A stretch of 22,798 nt of DNA from Azoarcus sp. (GTDB lineage Bacteria; Pseudomonadota; Gammaproteobacteria; Burkholderiales; Rhodocyclaceae). How positions within the stretch are numbered: position 1 is the first letter of the stretch; the number at the start of each line of letters is the position of its first letter. Made by a program: the position numbers and the translations under genes. The stretch is from the NCBI GenBank assembly GCA_023230755.1, contig JALNWS010000047.1, positions 1 to 22,798 of the forward strand. Reading direction: 5' to 3'. The notes below the pieces were generated by a model. That model was given only the letters and a program-made list of their open reading frames with translations, searched no databases and was not told the DNA's origin. Below are positions 15,587 through 22,798 of this stretch, one piece after another.

Positions 15587-16558
15587 TCAGCCCAGTTCGG
15601 CCAGAATTTCCTCCGCGCCCTGGGCGCGAAGATCCTCAGCCAGAGCACTGCCAATTGCCTCGGCATTCTCCAAAGCGCCCTCACGTTCGGAACGCAGGAT
15701 GCGGCTGCCATCGGGCATCGCCACGAAGCCGCGCAGCCACAGCACCCCAGCACGGATTTCTGCATAGGCGCCAAGAGGAACCTCGCAACTGCCTGCAAGC
15801 GCACGCGCTACCGCGCGCTCCGCACGCACGCACGCTGACGTATCGACATCGTTGAGCACTTGCAGCCACTGCACGAGATCGCCACGAGCCGACAGGCACT
15901 CAATCCCGAGTGCGCCCTGACCGGCAGATGGCAACGAAATTTCGGCGGGCAGCGTGGAACGGATACGCTCGCCGAGCCCCAACCGCTTCAGACCGGCTGC
16001 GGCGAGAATGATGGCATCGTACTGACCCTCATCGAGCTTGCGCAGTCGGGTATCGAGATTGCCGCGCAGGCTGGTAACGGCAAGAAACGGGTACTGCGCA
16101 TGAAGCTGCGACTCACGTCGCAGCGACGACGTCCCAACGACGGTGCCTGGCGGCATGTCAGTCAGCGACTCATAGCGATTTGAAACAAAGGCATCGAGCG
16201 GCACCTCGCGGGCGGAAATACAGCCCAGCGTAAACTCTTCTCCCAGCGTCATGGGCACGTCTTTCATCGAATGTACGGCGATATCGGCCGAGCCATTGAG
16301 GAGCGCCGTCTCGAGCTCTTTGACAAACAACCCTTTCCCACCGACCTTCGCGAGCGGACGATCAAGGATCTGATCACCCCTCGTGGTCATCCCCATAAGT
16401 TCGACCCGGCAGGCGGGATACAATGCCTCAAGACGCGCCTTCACATGCTCCGCCTGCCAAAGAGCTAGCCGGCTCTCGCGGGTCGCAATGACGATGCGTT
16501 CAGGGGAGGAGATCGAAGAAGAACCGGGGGCGGAAAGGCTCACGATAGGAGGACTCAT
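15587..16558 (-). CDS. hemC: Hydroxymethylbilane synthase (porphobilinogen deaminase)
   Basis: Joins four porphobilinogen molecules into hydroxymethylbilane on a covalent dipyrromethane cofactor. The 323-residue protein shows IATRESRLALWQA (24-36), TRGD (59-62), GKGLFVKELE (74-83), HSMKD (96-100; D100 is the catalytic aspartate), SSLRRESQL (144-152), LRGNLDTRL (164-172) and the cofactor cysteine in GSCEVPLGA (C258). An extra Ser/Pro-rich N terminus of about 18 residues precedes the conserved start. No Shine-Dalgarno sequence is visible before the ATG. It is the first gene of hemC-hemD-hemX-hemY, and only 18 bases separate its ATG from that of the divergent thioredoxin-like gene, so its promoter must overlap that gene. 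Confidence 0.98.
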   Translation of the reverse strand: MSPPIVSLSAPGSSSISSPERIVIATRESRLALWQAEHVKARLEALYPACRVELMGMTTRGDQILDRPLAKVGGKGLFVKELETALLNGSADIAVHSMKDVPMTLGEEFTLGCISAREVPLDAFVSNRYESLTDMPPGTVVGTSSLRRESQLHAQYPFLAVTSLRGNLDTRLRKLDEGQYDAIILAAAGLKRLGLGERIRSTLPAEISLPSAGQGALGIECLSARGDLVQWLQVLNDVDTSACVRAERAVARALAGSCEVPLGAYAEIRAGVLWLRGFVAMPDGSRILRSEREGALENAEAIGSALAEDLRAQGAEEILAELG

Positions 16559-16586
16559 GCTGGAAGATCGATTGTCATGCTGCTGA
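16557..16586 (+). other. Possible nine-codon leader frame ahead of the thioredoxin-like gene
   Basis: AGGAGG (16547-16552) lies four bases before an ATG that opens the frame MLEDRLSCC and stops with TGA at 16584-16586, just past the start of the thioredoxin-like gene (16577) in another frame. The main gene has only a poor GGAA 11 bases upstream, so re-initiation after this leader is plausible. It also lies antisense to the first hemC codons, and the match could be chance. Confidence 0.3.
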
Positions 16587-17095
16587 AGACACGCTTATGC
16601 GGCAACGCAACATCAGGGTTCGCACCAATAGCGCGCAGTTTGCTTGCGATTCTAGCATGCGTACCAATGACCCTGAGCGCTGCGCAGGGACTGCCCGCGG
16701 CAGAGAACCTGGCGCAGGATGCAAGCCAAATGCGGGCGGGCGCCTTGCCAATGGTCGTGCTTTACAGTCAGGCCGGTTGCACCTGGTGCGAAGAAGCACG
16801 TCGCTATCTGGTGCCGATGTCGACGGCTGCCGAAACGCGGAATCATGCCTTGTACCGGCAGGTGGATATAGATTCAGATGCCGGACTGATCGACTTCGGC
16901 GGTGCCCGCACGACGCACCGCGCGTTTGCGCGCGACAGAAAGGTGCGGCTGACCCCGACCGTAGAGGTCTATGGACCGGACGGCGCCAGAATCGGTGACG
17001 CCATTGTCGGCATGAGGTTGCCCGACTTTTACGGGCAATATCTTGGTAACGCGGTTGAAGCCGCGCGCACCACACTAAAGACAGAAAAACGCTGA
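16577..17095 (+). CDS. Exported thioredoxin-fold protein
   Basis: A 172-residue thioredoxin-like protein probably secreted to the periplasm. A signal peptide covers about 1-36 (R20, then SLLAILACVP and a small-residue cleavage region after LSAA). The mature part has the redox motif CTWC (68-71) after VVLYSQAG, a later VDID strand (97-100), and TPT with the cis-proline of the fold (P127). It resembles SoxW-type and DUF-type periplasmic thioredoxins, and may reduce disulfides on an unknown partner. It is 37 bases upstream of ppc on the same strand and may be cotranscribed with it, though the two share no known pathway. Its start is weakly supported: no good Shine-Dalgarno sequence of its own, but no alternative in-frame start upstream. 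Confidence 0.87.
   Translation: MLLKTRLCGNATSGFAPIARSLLAILACVPMTLSAAQGLPAAENLAQDASQMRAGALPMVVLYSQAGCTWCEEARRYLVPMSTAAETRNHALYRQVDIDSDAGLIDFGGARTTHRAFARDRKVRLTPTVEVYGPDGARIGDAIVGMRLPDFYGQYLGNAVEAARTTLKTEKR
16649..16657 (-). promoter_or_regulatory. Candidate extended -10 promoter of the hem operon, inside the thioredoxin-like gene
   Basis: TGCTAGAAT on the minus strand (16657 down to 16649) matches the extended -10 form TGn plus 5 of 6 bases. No good -35 is present, as is usual for this promoter class. Transcription would start near 16642, giving a leader of about 84 bases before hemC. Confidence 0.4.
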
Positions 17096-17132
17096 CGCTA
17101 CCCCCAATCCACCTCCTCTTTCCAGACTGCCC

Positions 17133-19886
17133 ATGACTCAAGACAAGGACGCGCCCCTGCGCGAAGACATCCGGCTGCTAGGCCGTCTGCTTGGTGACAC
17201 GGTTCGTGATCAACAGGGCGACTCGAGCTTCGACCTCATTGAACGCATTCGTCAGACCTCGGTACGCTTCAGACGTGACGCCGATCTGGCCGCACGTCGC
17301 GAACTAGAAGGCATCCTGGACGCCCTGTCGCGGGAGCAGACCATCCAGGTCGTGCGCGCCTTCAGCTACTTCTCGCACCTTGCCAACATCGCCGAAGACC
17401 AGCACCACATCCGCCGCAGCCGCGCCCACCTGCTGGCCGGCTCTGCACCTCGCGAAGGCAGTCTCGCCCACGCCATCGGTCACGCCATCGAACAGGACAT
17501 CGCCAGTCCCGCCGAGCTCGCAGCCTTCTTTGACACCGCACTGATCTCGCCCGTGCTGACGGCACACCCCACCGAAGTCCAGCGCAAGAGCATCCTCAAC
17601 TGCCAGACGGTGGTAGCCCGTCTGCTGGACGAACGCGACCGCGTGCAGTTGACGCCGGAAGAGGCCGAAACCAACCTTGAGGCGCTGCGCCGGGCGGTAC
17701 TCACCCTGTGGCAGACGCGCATGCTGCGCCCGACCCGTCTGTCGGTGATCGATGAGGTCAGCAATGGCGTGTCCTACTTTGAAAGCACCTTCCTGAGCGA
17801 ACTCCCGCGGCTCTACGCCAGCCTCGAGGACCGCCTGAGCAAGGCCGACCCGGCCCTCGGCGCACTCGAACTCCCCTCTTTCCTGCAGGTCGGCAGCTGG
17901 ATTGGCGGCGACCGCGACGGCAACCCCTTCGTTACGGCCGAGGTGCTCGAGCAGGCCCTGAAGATGCAGGCTGCTGCGGCACTTGGCTACTACCTCGACG
18001 AACTGCACACGCTGGGCTCGCAACTGTCGCTCGCGCTCGGCCTGGTCAGCGCATCCGACGCATTGCTGTCGCTCGCCGAGCACTCGCCAGACACCTCGCC
18101 GCACCGCAGCGACGAACCCTACCGACGTGCCATCTCCGGCATCTATGCCCGCCTCTCGGCGACACACCGCGCGCTCCTCGGCAGCGATCCGGTACGCCAT
18201 GCCGTGGCCGATGCGGAGCCCTACCCGAACGTAGAGGCCGTCTCGGAGGATCTCGACATCCTGCATCGCTCACTTCTGGCCAATGGCAGCGCTGCGCTGA
18301 CGCGCGGGCGTCTGCGCCACCTGCGCCGCGCGCTGAAGGTTTTCGGCTTCCATCTGGCGCCGATCGACCTGCGGCAGAACGCCGACGTACACGAGAGAGT
18401 CATTGCTGAGCTACTCGAGGTTGCCCGCCCGGGCACGGGCTATCTCGAACTGGATGAGGACGGCCGCTGTGCGTTGCTTCTCGAAGAACTCGACACCGCG
18501 CGTCCGCTCGCATCACCGCACGTGCAGTACTCGGACGACTCTGAATCCGAACTGGCCATTTTCCGCGCTGCCCGCGCCGCCCACCTGCGCTACGGCAAGG
18601 CAGCCATTTGCAACTGCGTCATTTCCAAGACTGACAGCGTGTCCGACCTCCTGGAACTCGCAGTGCTGCTCAAGGAAGCCGGCCTGCTGCGACCGCTGGA
18701 AAACGCGCTCGACGTAAACCTCGTTCCACTGTTCGAAACCATCGACGACCTTGAGAACGCAGCCATCATCATGGATCGCATGTTCTCGATTCCGGGCTAC
18801 CGCAAACTGCTGAGCGAAGCGCGTCAGGACACTCAGGAAGTGATGCTGGGGTACTCCGACAGCAACAAGGACGGCGGCTTTCTGACCTCAGGCTGGGCGC
18901 TCTACAAGGCTGAAGGTGAACTGGTCGAGACCTTCGCCCGTCACGGGGTGCGCCTGTGCCTGTTCCACGGACGGGGCGGCTCGGTTGGTCGCGGCGGCGG
19001 CCCAAGCTACCAGGCAATCCTCGCCCAGCCTGAAGGCGCGGTACAAGGGCAGATCCGCCTCACCGAACAGGGCGAAGTCATCGCGGCCAAGTACGGCCAC
19101 CCGGAAGTGGGCCGGCGCAATCTCGAAGTCCTGATTGCAGCAACCGTGGAGAGCAGCTTGCGTCCGGCAGACGCTGACACCACGCCGCCCGCCTTCCTCG
19201 AAGCCATGCAGGCGCTGTCGGACACCGCCTTCAAGGCCTATCGCGGACTGGTCTATGAAACACCGGGCTTCGAACAGTATTTCTGGGAGTCGACGGTCAT
19301 CTCCGAGATCGCCGGCCTCAACATCGGCTCGCGACCGGCATCGCGCAAGAAAGGCACGCACATCGAAGATCTGCGCGCAATTCCCTGGGTCTTCTCGTGG
19401 TCGCAATGCCGCCTGATGCTGCCGGGCTGGTTCGGCTTTGGTTCAGCGGTCAAGGCGTGGCTGGACGCGAATCCTGACGATGGCCTCGCAACGCTGCGGA
19501 CGATGTACCGCGACTGGTCCTTCTTCGCCAGCCTGCTGTCCAACATGGATATGGTGCTGGCAAAGACCGACCTCGCCATTGCCTCGCGCTATGCGGCGCT
19601 GGTCAAGGACGCCAGCCTGCGTACGAGCATCTTCGACCGCATTCGCGCCGAATGGAAAGATACGGTAGAGGTCCTGCTGGCGATCACCGGGCAAGATGAG
19701 CTGCTTGCCGCCAACCCGCTGCTCAAGCGCTCGATCCGCAACCGCTTCCCCTACCTCGACCCGCTCAATCACGTGCAGGTCGAGCTCTTGCGTCGCCACC
19801 GGGAACAGAACGAGGACGAACGCATCCGCCTCGGCATTCACATCTCCATCAACGGTGTCGCAGCGGGCTTGCGCAACAGCGGGTAG
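17133..19886 (+). CDS. ppc: Phosphoenolpyruvate carboxylase
   Basis: Carboxylates phosphoenolpyruvate with bicarbonate to give oxaloacetate, the anaplerotic feed of the citric acid cycle; usually an allosteric homotetramer. The protein has 917 residues, slightly longer than E. coli (883). Key motifs: TAHPTEVQRKS with catalytic H145, GGDRDGNPFVT (the first family signature region), the second signature LGYSDSNKDGG (K579), the flexible catalytic loop FHGRGGSVGRGGGP (from residue 611), and SRPASRK. It ends GLRNSG, close to the canonical NTG terminus. No clear Shine-Dalgarno sequence is seen before the ATG. It follows the thioredoxin-like gene by 37 bases and converges on algR with only ten bases between the stops and no visible terminator. 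Confidence 0.97.
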   Translation: MTQDKDAPLREDIRLLGRLLGDTVRDQQGDSSFDLIERIRQTSVRFRRDADLAARRELEGILDALSREQTIQVVRAFSYFSHLANIAEDQHHIRRSRAHLLAGSAPREGSLAHAIGHAIEQDIASPAELAAFFDTALISPVLTAHPTEVQRKSILNCQTVVARLLDERDRVQLTPEEAETNLEALRRAVLTLWQTRMLRPTRLSVIDEVSNGVSYFESTFLSELPRLYASLEDRLSKADPALGALELPSFLQVGSWIGGDRDGNPFVTAEVLEQALKMQAAAALGYYLDELHTLGSQLSLALGLVSASDALLSLAEHSPDTSPHRSDEPYRRAISGIYARLSATHRALLGSDPVRHAVADAEPYPNVEAVSEDLDILHRSLLANGSAALTRGRLRHLRRALKVFGFHLAPIDLRQNADVHERVIAELLEVARPGTGYLELDEDGRCALLLEELDTARPLASPHVQYSDDSESELAIFRAARAAHLRYGKAAICNCVISKTDSVSDLLELAVLLKEAGLLRPLENALDVNLVPLFETIDDLENAAIIMDRMFSIPGYRKLLSEARQDTQEVMLGYSDSNKDGGFLTSGWALYKAEGELVETFARHGVRLCLFHGRGGSVGRGGGPSYQAILAQPEGAVQGQIRLTEQGEVIAAKYGHPEVGRRNLEVLIAATVESSLRPADADTTPPAFLEAMQALSDTAFKAYRGLVYETPGFEQYFWESTVISEIAGLNIGSRPASRKKGTHIEDLRAIPWVFSWSQCRLMLPGWFGFGSAVKAWLDANPDDGLATLRTMYRDWSFFASLLSNMDMVLAKTDLAIASRYAALVKDASLRTSIFDRIRAEWKDTVEVLLAITGQDELLAANPLLKRSIRNRFPYLDPLNHVQVELLRRHREQNEDERIRLGIHISINGVAAGLRNSG

Positions 19887-19896
19887 CTACGCACAT

Positions 19897-20655
19897 CTAG
19901 ACCCCAAGCGCCTGCCGCAGCACCGGCCACTGCCGGCGACTCACCGGCAGGTGCTCATCGCTGTCGCGCAACAGTACATCCCAGCGCCCCTCCCCGTCCC
20001 CTTCACCGACTCTCTCCACGCCTGCTATCGCAGTACGCGCAACCAGACAACTGCGGTGAATGCGCAGAAAGCGCTCGGGAAACTCTTGCTCGATCTGCAT
20101 CAGGGTCTCATCCAGAAGATAATCCCGATCCTGGGTGCAGGCGGTCACGTACTTCTGCTCGGCCTTCAGATATCGCACATCCGTAACCGGAAGCAGAAGT
20201 ATGCGACCGCGCTCAGTGACGCTGAAATGCTGGCGTTCGCCCGGTGCCAGAGTTACGAGCACATCATCTGCCGGCAAAATGCGCTTGAGCTTTTCCAGCG
20301 CCTTCGCCAAGCGCCCGGCTCGCACCGGTTTCAACAGGTAATCGACCGCAGCCACATCGAACGCCTGAACCGCATATTCGTCAAAAGCGGTGGTGAAAAT
20401 CACCGCAGGTGGATTCTCCCTGCGGGCCAGATGCCGGGCAAGCTCGACACCGTCCATCGCCGGCATGCGGATGTCGGCCAACACCACGTCCACCTCGGAC
20501 GTTTCGAGCAGGCGCAATGCTTCGACACCGTTCGAGGCCATTCCCACGATGCGGGCAGGGTGCGTCTCGGCGATGTCCCCCAGCACGTCCCGCAGCCTGT
20601 TGCGCGCGGGCGCTTCGTCGTCAACAATCAATACGCGCAAGGGTAAGGCCGTCAT
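19897..20655 (-). CDS. algR: LytTR-type response regulator, AlgR-like
   Basis: DNA-binding response regulator of 252 residues. The receiver domain (about 5-120) has the acidic pair D12-D13, phospho-acceptor D61 in LADIRMPAMDG, the conserved threonine at 89 and K109 in DYLLKPV. A LytTR DNA-binding domain follows (about 145-250) with YLKAEQKYV and FLRIHRSCLV. Start: the ATG at 20655 overlaps the kinase TGA as ATGA, so the pair is coupled; the frame's more upstream TTG at 20712 would lie inside the kinase gene and adds residues outside the fold. AlgR is assigned from domain order plus position next to algZ, argH and hemC, as in Pseudomonas aeruginosa, where it controls alginate and type IV pili. 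The regulon here is unknown. Confidence 0.85.
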   Translation of the reverse strand: MTALPLRVLIVDDEAPARNRLRDVLGDIAETHPARIVGMASNGVEALRLLETSEVDVVLADIRMPAMDGVELARHLARRENPPAVIFTTAFDEYAVQAFDVAAVDYLLKPVRAGRLAKALEKLKRILPADDVLVTLAPGERQHFSVTERGRILLLPVTDVRYLKAEQKYVTACTQDRDYLLDETLMQIEQEFPERFLRIHRSCLVARTAIAGVERVGEGDGEGRWDVLLRDSDEHLPVSRRQWPVLRQALGV

Positions 20656-21677
20656 GCGGACGAACTCCTGATCGGCAGGCGGATACGCACACAATACCGC
20701 CCCTTGCTGCAATCACTTTCAAGCCGGCCTTCGAGATCGTAAAACAGCATCAGGCGCTCCCGAATGTTGTCCAGTGCCATGTTGTTTCCGGCATGGTGCG
20801 AAGCCTGGGCGACAGCCTCATTGTCCACCTCCAGCAACAGATCGCGCCCTTGTTGCGCAACCCTCACCACCACCTCCCCCGCGTCAAGCCGGGGTTCGAC
20901 GCCGTGATAGACGGCATTCTCGACGAGGGGCTGCAACAGCAGCGCAGGCACCAGCGCACGGGCCAATTCGTCGTCAGCACCGAGTGACACTTCCCAGCGA
21001 ACCCGGAGCCGCTCGCCCAGTCGCAGTTTCTCCAGTTCCAGATACCGCTTGCACAGCGCAATCTCGTCTCCGAGTGGAACCAGCTCCCGGTTATCGCGCA
21101 TGAATACACGGAACAGATCAGCGAGTTCTTCGAGACCGCGCTCGGCGCGCAAGGGGTCAGTGCGAATCACGCCAAGTACGCCATTGAGTGTATTGAACAG
21201 AAAATGGGGCCGAATGCGCGCCGTCAGTGCCAGCAGGCGGGCTTCCGTCAGCGCAGGCGAGAACAGCCTGCTGCGGTAATCGAAATAAAGGAGACACAGC
21301 AGTGTTGCCCCCAAGGCCCACCCCAGGCTGCGAAAAAGGCTACCGCCTTCACTTTCCTGAACAAGCGGCCAGGTCAGCACAACGGAAACAAGCGCTACGC
21401 CGCAAACCCCCGCAAAGGACCACTCCGCCGTCAAGGCATGCAAGCGCAGGGCCAGCGAATAGAGCAGCAAAACCGAAAGAAACAACGGAAGTTCGACGCG
21501 TCCCGCCATCAGGACCAACTCGGGCAGCAACATGCCGGGATCGTCCACACGCACCAGAACCGTCAGCACGGCAAGCAGGTTAACGGCCAGCAGCAGGCGC
21601 AAGATAACCCCCAGATTACGGAAATCCGGGCGGGCAGCATACGCGGGAGGGCCGAGCTTTTGCTTTATACTTTCCAT
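20652..21677 (-). CDS. algZ: AlgZ/FimS-type membrane histidine kinase
   Basis: Sensor kinase of the LytS/YehU-like class (His_kinase, PF06580 type) partnered with the AlgR-like regulator. The 341-residue protein has about four membrane segments (about 21-43, 60-78, 87-105, 114-133) and no recognisable sensor domain, then the phospho-acceptor box RPHFLFNTLN (156-165, H158) and the ATPase N-box QPLVENAVYHG (249-259). The nucleotide-binding glycine box is degenerate (AGNNMALDNIRERL, 296-309, in place of GxG). Start: ATG 21677 follows AGGA at a short three-base spacing; the frame also opens at a TTG at 21716, which overlaps the candidate promoter. It is divergent from argH and overlaps algR by four bases. 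Confidence 0.85.
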   Translation of the reverse strand: MESIKQKLGPPAYAARPDFRNLGVILRLLLAVNLLAVLTVLVRVDDPGMLLPELVLMAGRVELPLFLSVLLLYSLALRLHALTAEWSFAGVCGVALVSVVLTWPLVQESEGGSLFRSLGWALGATLLCLLYFDYRSRLFSPALTEARLLALTARIRPHFLFNTLNGVLGVIRTDPLRAERGLEELADLFRVFMRDNRELVPLGDEIALCKRYLELEKLRLGERLRVRWEVSLGADDELARALVPALLLQPLVENAVYHGVEPRLDAGEVVVRVAQQGRDLLLEVDNEAVAQASHHAGNNMALDNIRERLMLFYDLEGRLESDCSKGRYCVRIRLPIRSSSA

Positions 21678-21706
21678 AGTTCCTGCGGGCAAAACCGCTC
21701 GCCCCG

Positions 21707-21715
21707 AAGATAGCA
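21707..21715 (-). promoter_or_regulatory. Weak candidate algZ promoter (extended -10)
   Basis: TGCTATCTT on the minus strand (21715 down to 21707) has TGn plus a 4 of 6 match to the -10 consensus. It would start transcription near 21700, 23 bases before the ATG at 21677. In the rest of the 100-base argH/algZ divide I see no convincing argH promoter. Confidence 0.28.
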
Positions 21716-21777
21716 AGAATCACTGCCGGCCGCGCCAGAACGATTGCTTGCAGCCGTTACTTCTCAGCACAGACATT

Positions 21778-22798
<1,021 letters not shown>

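Noticed and set aside
17304..18266. Minus-strand frame of 320 codons inside ppc
   Set aside because: Same reasoning: full overlap with conserved ppc sequence, no ribosome binding site or domain of its own.

Overview
The window looks like a core chromosomal segment of a GC-rich betaproteobacterium, most likely of the Rhodocyclales (Azoarcus/Thauera/Aromatoleum type). This placement is an inference from protein sequence flavour, base composition and gene order (mrp beside metG; argH, algZ-algR and hemC-hemD-hemX-hemY close together). I see no insertion sequence, prophage, CRISPR array, tRNA, rRNA or integrase inside it. About 92% is protein coding, in 16 complete genes plus argH cut off by the right edge.

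Layout. 1-153: AT-rich edge with a stable-RNA-like promoter reading left out of the window. 154-1542 (-): large protein of unknown function with a C-terminal PilZ-like domain and a nine-G tract in its key motif. 1729-3020 (+): thyA and folA, overlapping by ATGA and closed by a bidirectional terminator shared with the next gene. 3090-7244 (-): an Orn/Lys/Arg decarboxylase, dcd and the Fe-S carrier ATPase apbC/mrp. 7400-12056 (+): an OmpA-type lipoprotein, metG and a SulP anion transporter. 12244-16558 (-): the heme operon hemC-hemD-hemX-hemY. 16577-19886 (+): a secreted thioredoxin-fold protein and ppc. 19897-21677 (-): an AlgZ/AlgR-type two-component pair. 21778-end (+): argH.

Functional links. 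thyA, folA and dcd all serve dTMP supply: Dcd feeds dUTP/dUMP, ThyA methylates dUMP using methylene-THF, and FolA regenerates THF. hemC and hemD make uroporphyrinogen III, with the membrane proteins HemX and HemY behind them. The argH / algZ-algR / hemC-hemD order matches the known Pseudomonas aeruginosa arrangement, except that a thioredoxin-like gene and ppc lie between algR and hemC on the opposite strand.

Most of the window is ordinary housekeeping DNA and I do not find a convincing new multi-gene system. The points most worth a second look are the G9 tract in the PilZ-like gene, the crowded hemC/thioredoxin start region with a coupled nine-codon leader frame, the inverted repeat around the metG start, the palindrome ahead of the decarboxylase, and several start sites that Shine-Dalgarno sequences or terminators place further inside the open frame than its longest form.
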